A stretch of 64,000 nucleotides of DNA from Pseudomonas viridiflava (GCF_900583165.1 NZ_UTKY01000083.1:25584-89583), one strand, 5' to 3'; counted from the first letter of the stretch, positions 18,468-27,422 are shown. The notes: generated from the letters alone by a model not told the origin. A program made the numbers and translations.

Positions 18468-18821
18468 TTGGACAGAGTGTTTATCGAAGGCCTGGAAGTC
18501 GACACCGTAATCGGGGCCTACGACTGGGAGCGCGGAATCCGCCAATGCCTGCGCCTGGACCTGAGCTTTGCCTGGGACAACCGCCCGGCTGCGGCCGGTG
18601 ACGACCTGACCTTGGCACTGGATTACGCCAGCGTTTCCACGCGCATCCAGGCCTTTGCCGAGCAATCCCAATACCAACTGGTGGAGACCTTCGCTGAGCG
18701 TCTGGCTGAAGTATTGATGCGCGAATTCCAGATTCCTTGGCTGCACCTCAAGTTGACCAAGCCCGGCGCTGTACCGGCCGCCAAGGGCGTGGGCGTGGAG
18801 ATCGAGCGCGGATGTCGCTAA
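18468..18821 (+). CDS. folB: Dihydroneopterin aldolase FolB
   Basis: 117 residues from a TTG start (base 18468), which has GGAG eight bases upstream; the next upstream TTG would add eight unrelated residues. The sequence DRVFIEGLEVDTVIGAYDWE carries the active-site Glu of the T-fold aldolase, and a conserved Lys lies in HLKLTKPGA. It cleaves 7,8-dihydroneopterin to 6-hydroxymethyl-dihydropterin in folate synthesis, the substrate for FolK encoded next. The 3' end overlaps folK by 10 bases, so translation is probably coupled. Confidence 0.95.
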   Translation: MDRVFIEGLEVDTVIGAYDWERGIRQCLRLDLSFAWDNRPAAAGDDLTLALDYASVSTRIQAFAEQSQYQLVETFAERLAEVLMREFQIPWLHLKLTKPGAVPAAKGVGVEIERGCR

Positions 18822-19330
18822 CTCAGGTTTACCTTGGCCTTGGCAGCAATATCGAGCGCGAGAGCCATCTGTGCGCCGGTCTTGATGCGTTGGCGAGTTT
18901 CTTGACGGATGTGCGTTGCTCGGCGGTATTCGAAAGCCAGCCGGTGGGGATCAAGAGCGGGCCGTTCTTCAATTTAGTGGTGTCGGCCTATACCGATCTG
19001 CCGTTGATGGAGCTGGACCGCCGGTTGAAGTTTATCGAGGCCGACAACGGTCGTTACGCGCCGGATCGCAAGGGCCTGCCGCTGGATATCGACGTGCTGC
19101 TGTATGGCGACTTGGTCGGTAACTTCGACGGCCTGATCCTGCCGCGCGCAGAGATCCTGAAGAATGCTTTCGTGTTGTGGCCGTTGTCGCTGATGGCTCC
19201 GCAGCGCGTGCACCCGGAAGCGGGCAAGACCTTGGCCGAACTGTGGCGCGATGCGCAGATCGACCAGGTGCTGGCGCCCGTCGCGTTTGAGTGGCGGGGC
19301 CAGCAGCTCACCCCGAACGCCGCCCTGTAG
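18812..19330 (+). CDS. folK: 6-hydroxymethyl-dihydropterin pyrophosphokinase FolK
   Basis: 172 residues. It starts TQVYLGLGSNIERESHL and holds the HPPK signature DRKGLPLDIDVLLYGD with the two metal-binding aspartates. It transfers pyrophosphate from ATP to the pterin, the step after FolB and before dihydropteroate synthase. The ATG overlaps the end of folB. The stop codon TAG lies inside the conserved end of a REP element, so the last Leu-stop is written by the repeat. Confidence 0.95.
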   Translation: MSLTQVYLGLGSNIERESHLCAGLDALASFLTDVRCSAVFESQPVGIKSGPFFNLVVSAYTDLPLMELDRRLKFIEADNGRYAPDRKGLPLDIDVLLYGDLVGNFDGLILPRAEILKNAFVLWPLSLMAPQRVHPEAGKTLAELWRDAQIDQVLAPVAFEWRGQQLTPNAAL

Positions 19331-19425
19331 GAGCGAGCTTGCTCGCGAAAAATCTGAGGGCGCGGCGTATCGTCAGGCTGCCCGCGTTATCGTTGACGAT
19401 CTTCGCGGGCAAGCCCGCTCCTACA
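19326..19425. repeat. Inverted REP pair (REPIN) between folK and cca
   Basis: Left arm starts TGTAGGAGCGAGCTTGCTCGCGAA. Right arm is its diverged inverse ending GCCCGCTCCTACA, with about 50 bases between. It belongs to a different REP group from the other pairs in the window (GTAGGAGC rather than GTGGGAGG core). Both flanking stop codons fall within its ends. Confidence 0.88.
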
Positions 19426-20650
19426 GGGGGTTGTGTTCCTTGTAGGCTTTTAGCGCCTTGAGCCGTTCGCGCTTGAGCGCCTCGCCCAGTTCCGGGCCTT
19501 TGAACCCTTTCTCCAGTAGTGGAGCCACCGCCACTTCGCGCGCAGCCTTGGCTGCCCCGCGCAAATAATCCGCCTGTGGATAACTACGCTGCTCCAAACC
19601 CTTTCGGCCACGGGCGTCCATTTCGCAGGCGACCACAAACTCTTCAAAGCGCTGCGGCCGACGGTACACGTCAAAACTTTGCAGTAACTCCAGCACTGTC
19701 GAAGCTTTCAGCTCCAAGGCGCGATGGCCGTGGGTGTGATATTGGCAAACCAACAGCGCCAATTCCTGGCAGTCTTTTGGCACCTTGAAGCGTTCGTTGA
19801 CCGCCTTTACCAGCTTCAAGCCCGTATGTTCATGGGCAATATGCTGCGGTAACTTATCCACAGGCGTCAGGCCTTTGCCCAGATCATGCAGCAGGCAGGC
19901 CCAGCGTACGGTCAGTGGTTGTTGATGCAGGGCGGCCTGTTCCAGCACGCTCAGGGTATGAACGCCGGTGTCTATCTCGGGGTGATGGGCCTCGGGTTGT
20001 GGTACGCCAAACAGCGCATCGACTTCCGGCATCAAGGTTTTCAAGGCGCCGCAATCGCGCAGTACCTGGATAAACACCTGTGGCTGATCTTCCATCAGAG
20101 CGCGGGAGATTTCTTTCCAACTGCGTTCTGGCGTCAGCGCTTCCAGTTCGCCGGATTCGCTGAGTTGGCGCATCAGCTCCAGGGTCTGGGGCGCGACGGT
20201 AAATCCAAGGTGAGCATAGCGCGCAGCAAAGCGGGCAACACGCAGAACTCGCAGTGGATCTTCGGCGAACGCGGGGGAAACGTGGCGCAGAATATGCGCT
20301 TCCAGATCCTGCTGGCCGTGGTACGGATCGGTAATATTGCCTTCGTCGTCTTCCGCCATGGCATTGATGGTCAGGTCGCGGCGGATCAGGTCTTCTTCCA
20401 GGGTAACGTCGGGGCTGGCATAAAACAAAAAGCCACCGTAACCCCGGCCGCTCTTGCGTTCGGTGCGGGCGAGGGCGTATTCGTCGCCGTTTTTAGGGTC
20501 CAGGAACACCGGGAAGTCTGCGCCCACCGGCTTGAAGCCCTTGGCGAGCATCTCTTCGGCCGTCGTGCCAACGACGACGCGGTCGATATCGGTGACCTTG
20601 ATGCCGAGCAAGCGATCACGTACTGCGCCGCCGACTTTGTAGATTTTCAT
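19421..20650 (-). CDS. cca: Multifunctional CCA-adding tRNA nucleotidyltransferase
   Basis: 409 residues, the long bacterial form. The N-terminal nucleotidyltransferase head shows KVGGAVRDRLLG and the metal DxD-type region near TDIDRVVVG; the middle shows RRDLTINAMA and RVARFAARYAHLGF. A C-terminal HD domain carries HTLSVLEQ and LLHDLGKG, as in the E. coli enzyme with phosphatase and phosphodiesterase activity. It builds or repairs the CCA end of tRNAs. Its GGAGG ribosome site, seven bases before the ATG, is part of the 3' arm of a strong hairpin (see the terminator entry). The stop codon lies in the REPIN end. Confidence 0.96.
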   Translation of the reverse strand: MKIYKVGGAVRDRLLGIKVTDIDRVVVGTTAEEMLAKGFKPVGADFPVFLDPKNGDEYALARTERKSGRGYGGFLFYASPDVTLEEDLIRRDLTINAMAEDDEGNITDPYHGQQDLEAHILRHVSPAFAEDPLRVLRVARFAARYAHLGFTVAPQTLELMRQLSESGELEALTPERSWKEISRALMEDQPQVFIQVLRDCGALKTLMPEVDALFGVPQPEAHHPEIDTGVHTLSVLEQAALHQQPLTVRWACLLHDLGKGLTPVDKLPQHIAHEHTGLKLVKAVNERFKVPKDCQELALLVCQYHTHGHRALELKASTVLELLQSFDVYRRPQRFEEFVVACEMDARGRKGLEQRSYPQADYLRGAAKAAREVAVAPLLEKGFKGPELGEALKRERLKALKAYKEHNPL

Positions 20651-20653
20651 GAA

Positions 20654-20707
20654 AAAGCCTCCATTAGCGCCACAGGATACCGCCTGTGCCTGGCCAATGG
20701 AGGCTTT
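20654..20707 (-). terminator. Terminator of the SpoVR cluster that also contains the cca ribosome-binding site
   Basis: Perfect 12-base arms AAAGCCTCCATT (20654-20665) and AATGGAGGCTTT (20696-20707), with an inner CACAGG/CCTGTG stem. On the minus strand the 3' arm runs into TTTTT just before the cca ATG. The GGAGG in this arm is spaced seven bases from that ATG, so the hairpin both ends transcripts from upstream and would hide the cca ribosome site in any read-through RNA. Confidence 0.8.
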
Positions 20708-20713
20708 GCTGTT

Positions 20714-22279
20714 TCAGAGATGAACGACGGCCATGTCCAGGCGGCCGTAGTCGTTGTCGCTGTGATCGCTGCGCGGTGGCACGTGATGGGTTTTCATCAC
20801 TTGGTCGCCCTGCAGGGTCTCCAGGTGAATATCGAAGCCCCACAACCGATGCAGGTGCTTGAGCACTTCGTCGGTGGATTCGCCCAAGGGTTTACGGTCG
20901 TGTTGTTGGTGGCGCAGGGTCAGAGAGCGATCGCCGCGTACATCGATGCTGTAAATCTGCACGTTGGGCTCGCGATTTCCCAGGTTGTATTGCGCCGCCA
21001 GGGTTTCTCGGATGGTGCGATAGCCCGGTTCATCGTGGATCGCCGGTACCACCAGATCGTCCTTGAGGTCGTCATCGAGGATGCTGAACAGCTTGAGGTC
21101 GCGAATCACCTGGGGTGACAAGTATTGCAGGATGAAACTCTCATCCTTAAAGCTGCTCATGGCGAACTTGATAGTGGACAGCCAATCGCTGCCAGCGATT
21201 TCGGGGAACCAGCGACGGTCCTCCTCGGTAGGGTGTTCGCACATGCGGCGAATGTCGCGGTACATGGCAAAACCCAGCGCGTACGGGTTGATGCCGCTGT
21301 AATAGGGGCTATCGAAGCCTGGCTGGAATACCACACTGGTGTGAGAAGTGAGGAACTCCATCATAAAACCGTCGGTGACCAGGCCTTCGTCGTAGAGGTC
21401 ATTCATCAAGGTGTAGTGCCAGAACGTTGCCCAGCCTTCGTTCATCACCTGGGTCTGGCGCTGTGGATAAAAGTACTGGGCGATCTTGCGCACGATACGC
21501 ACGATTTCTCGCTGCCAGGGCTCGAGCAATGGCGCGTGCTTTTCCAGGAAATACAGAATGTTTTCCTGAGGTTCCGCGGGGAAGCGTGCATTGTCCTTGT
21601 CGCTGTTTTTTCCAGTCTTTTTAGGAATGGTGCGCCACAGGTCATTGATCTGCTTTTGCAGGTGCTCCTCACGTTCCTTCTGGCGCAGGCGCTCTTCCTC
21701 GGCAGAAATCGGGTAAGGGCGTTTGTAGCGGTCCACGCCGTAGTTCATCAGGGCGTGGCAGGAGTCGAGCAGGTCTTCCACTGCGTCGATGCCGTGGCGC
21801 TCCTCGCATTGCATGATGTACTGCTTGGCGAACACCAGGTAATCGATGATTGAGCTGGCATCGGTCCAGGTACGGAACAGGTAGTTGCCCTTGAAGAAAC
21901 TGTTATGCCCATAGCAGGCATGAGCCACCACCAGTGCCTGCATGCAGATGGTGTTTTCTTCCATCAGGTAGGCAATGCACGGGTCTGAGTTGATCACGAT
22001 TTCGTAGGCGAGGCCCATCTGGCCGCGGCTGTAGGATTTCTCAGTGCTGAGGAAGTGCTTGCCGTAGGACCAATGGTGATAGCCCAGGGGCATGCCCACC
22101 GAAGCATAGGCATCCATCATCTGTTCGGCGGTGATCACTTCGATTTGGTTAGGGTAAGTGTCCAGGGCATATCCCGCCGCAATACGGCTGATTTCCCGGT
22201 CGTAGGCCTGGATGAGTTCAAAGGTCCACTCGGAGCCCGTGGAGATAGGTTGGCGCTTTTGCTCTTTTTTGGCGGTCAT
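20714..22279 (-). CDS. SpoVR family protein
   Basis: 521 residues. A typical SpoVR/YcgB core is visible: an N-terminal SEWTFELIQAYDREISRIAAGYALDTYPNQIEVI region, a central part with HACYGHNSFFKGNYLF and VMNEGWATFWHYTLMNDLYDEG (an HExxH-like Glu/His pair), and the conserved C-terminal region. The biochemical function is unknown; in E. coli and other bacteria the family is linked to stationary-phase and stress physiology together with YeaG/YeaH. The start overlaps the yeaH stop (ATGA). It is the last gene of the prkA-yeaH-spoVR cluster and ends at the terminator before cca. Confidence 0.93.
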   Translation of the reverse strand: MTAKKEQKRQPISTGSEWTFELIQAYDREISRIAAGYALDTYPNQIEVITAEQMMDAYASVGMPLGYHHWSYGKHFLSTEKSYSRGQMGLAYEIVINSDPCIAYLMEENTICMQALVVAHACYGHNSFFKGNYLFRTWTDASSIIDYLVFAKQYIMQCEERHGIDAVEDLLDSCHALMNYGVDRYKRPYPISAEEERLRQKEREEHLQKQINDLWRTIPKKTGKNSDKDNARFPAEPQENILYFLEKHAPLLEPWQREIVRIVRKIAQYFYPQRQTQVMNEGWATFWHYTLMNDLYDEGLVTDGFMMEFLTSHTSVVFQPGFDSPYYSGINPYALGFAMYRDIRRMCEHPTEEDRRWFPEIAGSDWLSTIKFAMSSFKDESFILQYLSPQVIRDLKLFSILDDDLKDDLVVPAIHDEPGYRTIRETLAAQYNLGNREPNVQIYSIDVRGDRSLTLRHQQHDRKPLGESTDEVLKHLHRLWGFDIHLETLQGDQVMKTHHVPPRSDHSDNDYGRLDMAVVHL

Positions 22280-23547
22280 GTCACTAACCTGCGCTGGAAT
22301 AGTTCACGGAAGACCGGGTAGATATCGCCGGCCGAGACCAGTTGCTGCTGGGCGAATGTGTCGGCAAAGGCTTCGCCGATACGCTCGTATTCGAACCACA
22401 GGGCCTGGTGCTCACGGGGGGTGATTTCAACGTATGTGTAGTACTGCACGAAGGGCATGATCTGGTTGATCAGGATATCGCGGCAAATCGGCGAGTCGTC
22501 GTTCCAGTTATCGCCGTCCGAGGCCTGGGCGGCGTAGATGTTCCACTCGTTGGCCGGGTAGCGCTCGGCCATGATCTCCTGCATCAGTTTCAGTGCGCTG
22601 GAAACGATGGTGCCGCCGGTTTCCCGCGAGTAGAAGAATTCCTCTTCGTCGACTTCCCGGGCGCTGGTGTGGTGGCGGATGAACACGACGTCGATCTTGT
22701 CGTAGTTCCGTTTCAAGAAAAGGTACAGCAGGATGAAGAAACGCTTGGCGATGTCTTTGGTCGCCTGGGTCATGGAACCGGACACGTCCATCAGGCAGAA
22801 CATCACGGCCTTGGAGCTGGGGTTGGGTTGTTTGACCAGCAGGTTGTATTTCAAGTCGAAGGTATCGAGGAACGGCACGCGGTGAATACGCGCGCTGAGT
22901 TTCTCAATTTCTGCTTCGATCTCCTGGATATCGCCGAAGTTGTCTGGCTCTTCGCGCTTCAAGCGCGTCAGTTCTTCCTTGGCCTCTTTCAATTTGGCGC
23001 GGCTGCTGCCGGACAGGGCGATACGCCGGGCATGGGCCGAACGCAAGGTGCGAATGATATTGATGCGGGACGGGTTGCCCTCGTTACTGATACCGGCGCG
23101 CACGGTCTTGAAGGTGTCGGTGCCGGTGAGGTTGCGCTTGACCAGGTTGGGCAGCTCCAAGTCTTCGAACATGAATTCGAGGAATTCTTCCTGGGTGATC
23201 TGGAAGACGAACTCGTCCATGCCTTCGCCGGAGTTGCCGGCCTTACCGGGGCCTTTACCGCCGCCACCGCCTTGGGGGCGTTGGATATGTTCGCCGGTAG
23301 TGAACTCCTTGTTACCCGGGTGCACAACGGTCTGTTTGCCGCCTCGGCCGTGGTGCAGCACCGGTTCGTCGATATCCCGGCCAGGAATGCTGATTTGTTC
23401 GCCGTGCTCCATATCGGTGATGGAACGGCGGCTCACGGCTTCTTCTACGGCCTTTTTGATGTGGTCACGGTAACGCCGCAGGAAACGCTGGCGGTTTACC
23501 GTGCTCTTGTTCTTGCCATTGAGGCGTCGGTCGATCACATAGCTCAT
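22276..23547 (-). CDS. yeaH: YeaH family (DUF444) protein with von Willebrand A-like domain
   Basis: 423 residues. It begins SYVIDRRLNGKNKSTVNRQRFLRRY, a DUF444 hallmark, followed by a glycine-rich basic stretch (about 85-105). The second half contains a metal-binding VWA-type motif FCLMDVSGSMTQATKD (MIDAS-like DxSxS). It works with the PrkA kinase in stress and starvation responses in E. coli. The gene sits between prkA and the SpoVR gene, with ATGA overlap to the latter and a 100-base gap with palindromic repeats to prkA. Confidence 0.93.
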   Translation of the reverse strand: MSYVIDRRLNGKNKSTVNRQRFLRRYRDHIKKAVEEAVSRRSITDMEHGEQISIPGRDIDEPVLHHGRGGKQTVVHPGNKEFTTGEHIQRPQGGGGGKGPGKAGNSGEGMDEFVFQITQEEFLEFMFEDLELPNLVKRNLTGTDTFKTVRAGISNEGNPSRINIIRTLRSAHARRIALSGSSRAKLKEAKEELTRLKREEPDNFGDIQEIEAEIEKLSARIHRVPFLDTFDLKYNLLVKQPNPSSKAVMFCLMDVSGSMTQATKDIAKRFFILLYLFLKRNYDKIDVVFIRHHTSAREVDEEEFFYSRETGGTIVSSALKLMQEIMAERYPANEWNIYAAQASDGDNWNDDSPICRDILINQIMPFVQYYTYVEITPREHQALWFEYERIGEAFADTFAQQQLVSAGDIYPVFRELFQRRLVT

Positions 23548-23570
23548 GGGCCCCTCCGGGGAGCTTCAAG

Positions 23571-23642
23571 TCGTAAGCATCAAGCTGCAAGCAAGAGCGT
23601 GTGGGCTTTCACTTGCAGCTTGGAGCTAGAAGCTTGCAGCTG
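23571..23642. repeat. Palindromic repeat cluster between prkA and yeaH
   Basis: AAGCTGCAAG (23582-23591) pairs with CTTGCAGCTT (23612-23621), and related AAGCTTGCAGC and GAGCTTCAAG copies flank them. This is a REP-like AGCTTGCAGC element. In the RNA it could form a stem between the two genes and change the relative yield of PrkA and YeaH. Confidence 0.7.
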
Positions 23643-23647
23643 CTCTC

Positions 23648-25570
23648 TTACTGCGATTTCCGGACCCGTAGGTACCATTCCGACAGAAGCCGTACCTGTT
23701 TGTCGGTGTAGCCACGCTCGACCATTCGTGTGACGAAGTCGTTGTGTTTTTGTTGATCCTCCTTGCTGGCCTTGGCGTTGAAGCTGATGACCGGCAGCAG
23801 ATCCTCGGTGTTGGAGAACATTTTCTTCTCGATGACCACCCGCAGCTTCTCGTAGCTGAGCCAGGTTGGGTTCTTGCCGTTGTTGTTGGCACGGGCGCGC
23901 AATACAAAGTTGACGATCTCGTTGCGGAAATCCTTCGGATTGCTGATGCCGGCCGGTTTCTCGATTTTCTCCAGTTCCTCATTGAGCGCCACGCGGTTGA
24001 GGATCTCGCCGGTTTCCGGGTCGCGGTATTCCTGGTCCTGAATCCAGAAGTCGGCGTACAGCACGTAGCGGTCGAAGATGTTCTGGCCATACTCGCTGTA
24101 GGACTCCAGGTACGCGGTCTGGATTTCCTTGCCGATAAACTCGATATAGCGCGGCGCCAGGTATTCCTTCAGGAAGCGCAGGTAGCGTTCGCGGGTTTCT
24201 GCCTGGAATTGCTCTTGTTCGATCTGCTGCTCCAGCACGTAGAGCAGGTGAACCGGGTTGGCGGCGATCTCGTGAGGGTCGAAGTTGAAGACCTTGGACA
24301 GGATCTTGAACGCGAAACGGGTCGAAAGACCGTTCATGCCCTCGTCCACACCGGCGCTGTCGCGGTATTCCTGGATCGACTTGGCCTTAGGGTCGGTGTC
24401 CTTGAGGTTCTCGCCGTCGTATACGCGCATTTTTGAATAGATGTTCGAGTTTTCCGGCTCCTTGAGACGCGATAGCACCGTGAATTGGGCGAGCATCTTC
24501 AGGGTGTCGGGTGCGCAATGGGCCTTGGCCAGGGAGCTGTTGAACAGCAGCTTGTCGTAGATCTTGATTTCATCGCTGACGCGCAAGCAGTACGGCACCT
24601 TGACGATGTAGATCCGGTCGATAAAGGCTTCGTTGTTCTTGTTGTTGCGGAAGGTGTGCCATTCCGATTCGTTGGAGTGGGCCAGCAGGATCCCGGTGAA
24701 CGGGATCGCGCCCAGGCCTTCAGTACTGTTGTAGTTGCCTTCCTGGGTGGCTGTGAGCAGTGGGTGCAGCACCTTGATCGGTGCCTTGAACATTTCCACG
24801 AACTCCATCAGGCCTTGGTTGGCCCGGCACAGTGCGCCCGAGTAGCTGTAGGCGTCGGCGTCGTTCTGTGGGAATTCTTCCAGTTTGCGGATATCGACCT
24901 TACCCACCAGTGCAGAGATATCTTGGTTGTTCTCATCCCCCGGTTCGGTTTTGGCCACGCCGATCTGGTTGAGAATCGACGGGTAGAGTTTCACCACGCG
25001 GAACTGGCTGATATCACCACCGAACTCGGCCAGGCGCTTGGTGGCCCACGGCGACATGATGGTGTTGAGGTAGCGGCGTGGGATGCCAAAGTCTTCTTCG
25101 AGTATCGCGCCATCTTCGGTGGCGTTGAACAGGCCCAAGGGCGACTCGAAGACCGGTGATCCCTTGATGGCGTAGAAGGGTACTTTCTCGATCAGTTGTT
25201 TGAGCTTTTCAGCCAGGGACGACTTACCGCCGCCGACGGGACCGAGCAGGTAAAGGATTTGTTTCTTCTCTTCCAGGCCTTGGGCGGCATGGCGGAAGTA
25301 GGAGACGATCTGGTCGATGCATTCTTCCATTCCATGGAAGTCTTCAAAGGCCGGATAGCGCCGGATCACCTTGTTGGAAAATATTCGCGACAGGCGCGAG
25401 TTATTCGAGGTGTCTACCAGCTCCGGCTCACCAATTGCTAATAGCAGGCGTTCGGCGGCAGACGCGTAGGTACTGCGGTCCTGTTTGCACAGCTCGAGAT
25501 ACTCTTGCAGCGTGAGTTCCTCTTCCTGTGTGGACGCGAAGCGTTGTTGGAAGTGGCTAAAGATACTCAT
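23648..25570 (-). CDS. prkA: PrkA family AAA+ serine protein kinase
   Basis: 640 residues, identical in length to known PrkA/YeaG proteins. The start SIFSHFQQRFASTQEEELTL at base 25570 follows GAGGTGAC; an upstream in-frame start adds 26 unrelated residues. The AAA+ part holds a Walker A-like LLGPVGGGKSSLAEKLKQL, and the C-terminal part is the PrkA-specific kinase-like domain (from about residue 400). In E. coli YeaG responds to nitrogen starvation, and in Bacillus PrkA acts in sporulation. It is the first gene of a three-gene unit with yeaH and the SpoVR gene. Confidence 0.94.
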   Translation of the reverse strand: MSIFSHFQQRFASTQEEELTLQEYLELCKQDRSTYASAAERLLLAIGEPELVDTSNNSRLSRIFSNKVIRRYPAFEDFHGMEECIDQIVSYFRHAAQGLEEKKQILYLLGPVGGGKSSLAEKLKQLIEKVPFYAIKGSPVFESPLGLFNATEDGAILEEDFGIPRRYLNTIMSPWATKRLAEFGGDISQFRVVKLYPSILNQIGVAKTEPGDENNQDISALVGKVDIRKLEEFPQNDADAYSYSGALCRANQGLMEFVEMFKAPIKVLHPLLTATQEGNYNSTEGLGAIPFTGILLAHSNESEWHTFRNNKNNEAFIDRIYIVKVPYCLRVSDEIKIYDKLLFNSSLAKAHCAPDTLKMLAQFTVLSRLKEPENSNIYSKMRVYDGENLKDTDPKAKSIQEYRDSAGVDEGMNGLSTRFAFKILSKVFNFDPHEIAANPVHLLYVLEQQIEQEQFQAETRERYLRFLKEYLAPRYIEFIGKEIQTAYLESYSEYGQNIFDRYVLYADFWIQDQEYRDPETGEILNRVALNEELEKIEKPAGISNPKDFRNEIVNFVLRARANNNGKNPTWLSYEKLRVVIEKKMFSNTEDLLPVISFNAKASKEDQQKHNDFVTRMVERGYTDKQVRLLSEWYLRVRKSQ

Positions 25571-25740
25571 GACGTCGTCACCTCGCTCGATACGTGGAGC
25601 CGACGCCGGATCAATCAGTCGATGCTGGCAGCCATTGGCATGCGCCAATGGCCGTTTTCCCCCCAGAACACCCTGAAACGCTACCGATGACCCGCACGCC
25701 GGTGTACCGGCTCTCCCCTGATTCGGATGGCCTGCGCTTA

Positions 25741-25767
25741 AGGATAGTTCGGAATCCGGGAGGTCAA
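25741..25767 (-). promoter_or_regulatory. Candidate promoter for the prkA cluster
   Basis: Reading the minus strand, TTGACC (25762-25767) is followed after 15 bases by TATCCT (25741-25746), preceded by C and followed by TAAG. The CTATCCT box is compatible with RpoS-type -10 elements, in keeping with the stationary-phase role of the cluster. Spacing is short and the call is tentative. The rest of the 285-base gap to glpE shows nothing else I can name. Confidence 0.35.
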
Positions 25768-25855
25768 GGTGCGATGCGTAATTAGTTTGGCTGCGCCGTT
25801 CGTCAGAATCGGCGCGAGCCCAAGCGTCACGCGGGGTTGCGGGGTTTGAAAAAAA

Positions 25856-26185
25856 TTATTGCGAATCGCCTGACGAAATTTCCGCAGGATAAGTCGTACG
25901 CCACAGTTCAAAGCCACCGTCCAGGCTATAGACGTCGGAGAAGCCTTGGCTGATCAGATAGGCCGCTGCACTCTGGCTGGAATTGCCGTGGTAGCAGGCC
26001 ACGATCACTGGCGCGTCAAGGTCGGCGGCGCGGATGAAATCAGCGATGTTGACGTTGTCCAGATGCTGGGCGCCAGTGATGTGGGCAGCGGCGTAAGTCG
26101 GTTGGTCACGAATATCAACCACAACGGCACCTTGCTCGCGCAGGACCTGGGCTTGTTCGGGGGGGATACGTTTGAATTCGCTCAT
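25856..26185 (-). CDS. glpE: Thiosulfate sulfurtransferase GlpE
   Basis: 109 residues, a single rhodanese domain. The catalytic loop is CYHGNSSQ with Cys64, and the protein ends YSLDGGFELWRTTYP. GlpE-type rhodaneses move sulfane sulfur from thiosulfate to cyanide or thiols. The start at base 26185 is supported by GGGGGCTC upstream and by the conserved start SEFKRIPPEQAQ; the frame is open further upstream but into apaH. It follows apaH by 8 bases, at the end of the lptD-apaH operon. Confidence 0.93.
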   Translation of the reverse strand: MSEFKRIPPEQAQVLREQGAVVVDIRDQPTYAAAHITGAQHLDNVNIADFIRAADLDAPVIVACYHGNSSQSAAAYLISQGFSDVYSLDGGFELWRTTYPAEISSGDSQ

Positions 26186-26193
26186 GGGGGCTC

Positions 26194-27042
26194 CTAGGGC
26201 TTGGCGGCCGGCAGTGTATCGGAAAGGGGGGATTCGCACTCGCAGCGGTGGCGCTCGCCAGTGTCGATGTTCATCAGGGTCATGGCGCCGCCCCACACGC
26301 AGCCAGTGTCGAGGGCGTGCACGCCCGGTTCATCGCACTTGCCTTCAAGGGCTGCCCAGTGGCCAAAGATGATTTGCGTAGCGCCGGCCTTGCGGTCCTT
26401 GTGGGCGAACCATGGCTTATAGCCGGGCAGGGCGGTGTCGGCGCCTTCCTTGCTCTTGAGGTCCAGCTTGCCTTCGGCGGTGCAGAAGCGCATGCGCGTG
26501 AAGTAATTAGTGATCACCCGCAGGCGCGCGACGCCGGTGAGGTCGTTGTCCCACTTCACGGGCTCATTGCCGTACATGCCATCGAGGTAGGTGGTGTACA
26601 GGTTGTCATCGGCCAACACGCCTTCGACTTCGGCGGCGCACTTGAGGGCTTTCTTCAATGTCCATTGGGGCGGGATGCCCGCATGCACCAGAGCCATGTT
26701 GCGGCCTTCGTCGTAATGCAGGAGCTTTTGTCGGCGCAGCCAGTCAAGCAGTTCGGCACGGTCTGGCGCTTCGAGGATTTCCCGCAGGGTATCGCCCTTT
26801 TTCAGGCGCTCGATGTTATTGCCTGCGGCCAGCAGGTGCAGGTCATGGTTGCCCAGCACACACACGAGGGAATCACGCAGGCTATATAAGTAGCGCAAGG
26901 TCGCCAGGGATTCGGGGCCACGATTGACCAGGTCACCGACCAGCCACAGGCGGTCACGCAGCGGGTCAAAGGCCACGCGCTCAAGCAGGCACTTCAGAGG
27001 GGCCAGGCAGCCTTGCAGATCGCCGACCGCATACGTCGCCAT
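26194..27042 (-). CDS. apaH: Bis(5'-nucleosyl)-tetraphosphatase ApaH (symmetrical)
   Basis: 282 residues of the calcineurin-type phosphoesterase fold: ATYAVGDLQGC (GD-x-G), GDLVNRGP and GNHDLHLLA give the di-metal site. It splits Ap4A to two ADP and, as shown in other bacteria, also decaps Np4-capped RNA. Its start shares one base with the apaG stop (TGATG). The order apaG-apaH after rsmA is standard. Confidence 0.96.
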   Translation of the reverse strand: MATYAVGDLQGCLAPLKCLLERVAFDPLRDRLWLVGDLVNRGPESLATLRYLYSLRDSLVCVLGNHDLHLLAAGNNIERLKKGDTLREILEAPDRAELLDWLRRQKLLHYDEGRNMALVHAGIPPQWTLKKALKCAAEVEGVLADDNLYTTYLDGMYGNEPVKWDNDLTGVARLRVITNYFTRMRFCTAEGKLDLKSKEGADTALPGYKPWFAHKDRKAGATQIIFGHWAALEGKCDEPGVHALDTGCVWGGAMTLMNIDTGERHRCECESPLSDTLPAAKP

Positions 27043-27422
27043 CAGTGCAGGGCTCCGGGCACGGCAAGGCGAAAGGGCGCGATGATGGCATCGAACAGTT
27101 GACCGTCGGTGGCTTTCATCTGATACGAGCCTTGCATGGTGCCGACCTTGGACGTCATCACCGTGCCGCTGCTGTAGGTGTGGCTTGCGCCGCTGTCGAT
27201 CAGCGGCTGTTGGCCAACCACGCCAGCGCCGCGGACTTCTTCGACCTGGCCGTCACCGTCGGTGATCACCCAGTGGCGTGACAGCAACTTGGCCGGCACC
27301 AGCCCGTTGTTCTTCACCGTGATGGTGTAGGCAAAGGCGAAGCGGTTCTGTTCAGGTTGGGATTGGTCCGCCAGGAAGCGGGTGACGACGCTGACGTCGA
27401 TCTGATAGCGAGGATCGGACAT
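27042..27422 (-). CDS. apaG: Co2+/Mg2+ efflux-associated protein ApaG
   Basis: 126 residues of the ApaG/FnIII-like fold with the conserved core YTITVKNNGLVPAKLLSRHWVITDGDG and the glycine-rich VRGAGVVGQQPLI. The exact activity is unknown; it is linked to divalent metal resistance in enterobacteria. It lies between rsmA (98-base gap) and apaH (one-base overlap). Confidence 0.95.
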   Translation of the reverse strand: MSDPRYQIDVSVVTRFLADQSQPEQNRFAFAYTITVKNNGLVPAKLLSRHWVITDGDGQVEEVRGAGVVGQQPLIDSGASHTYSSGTVMTSKVGTMQGSYQMKATDGQLFDAIIAPFRLAVPGALH

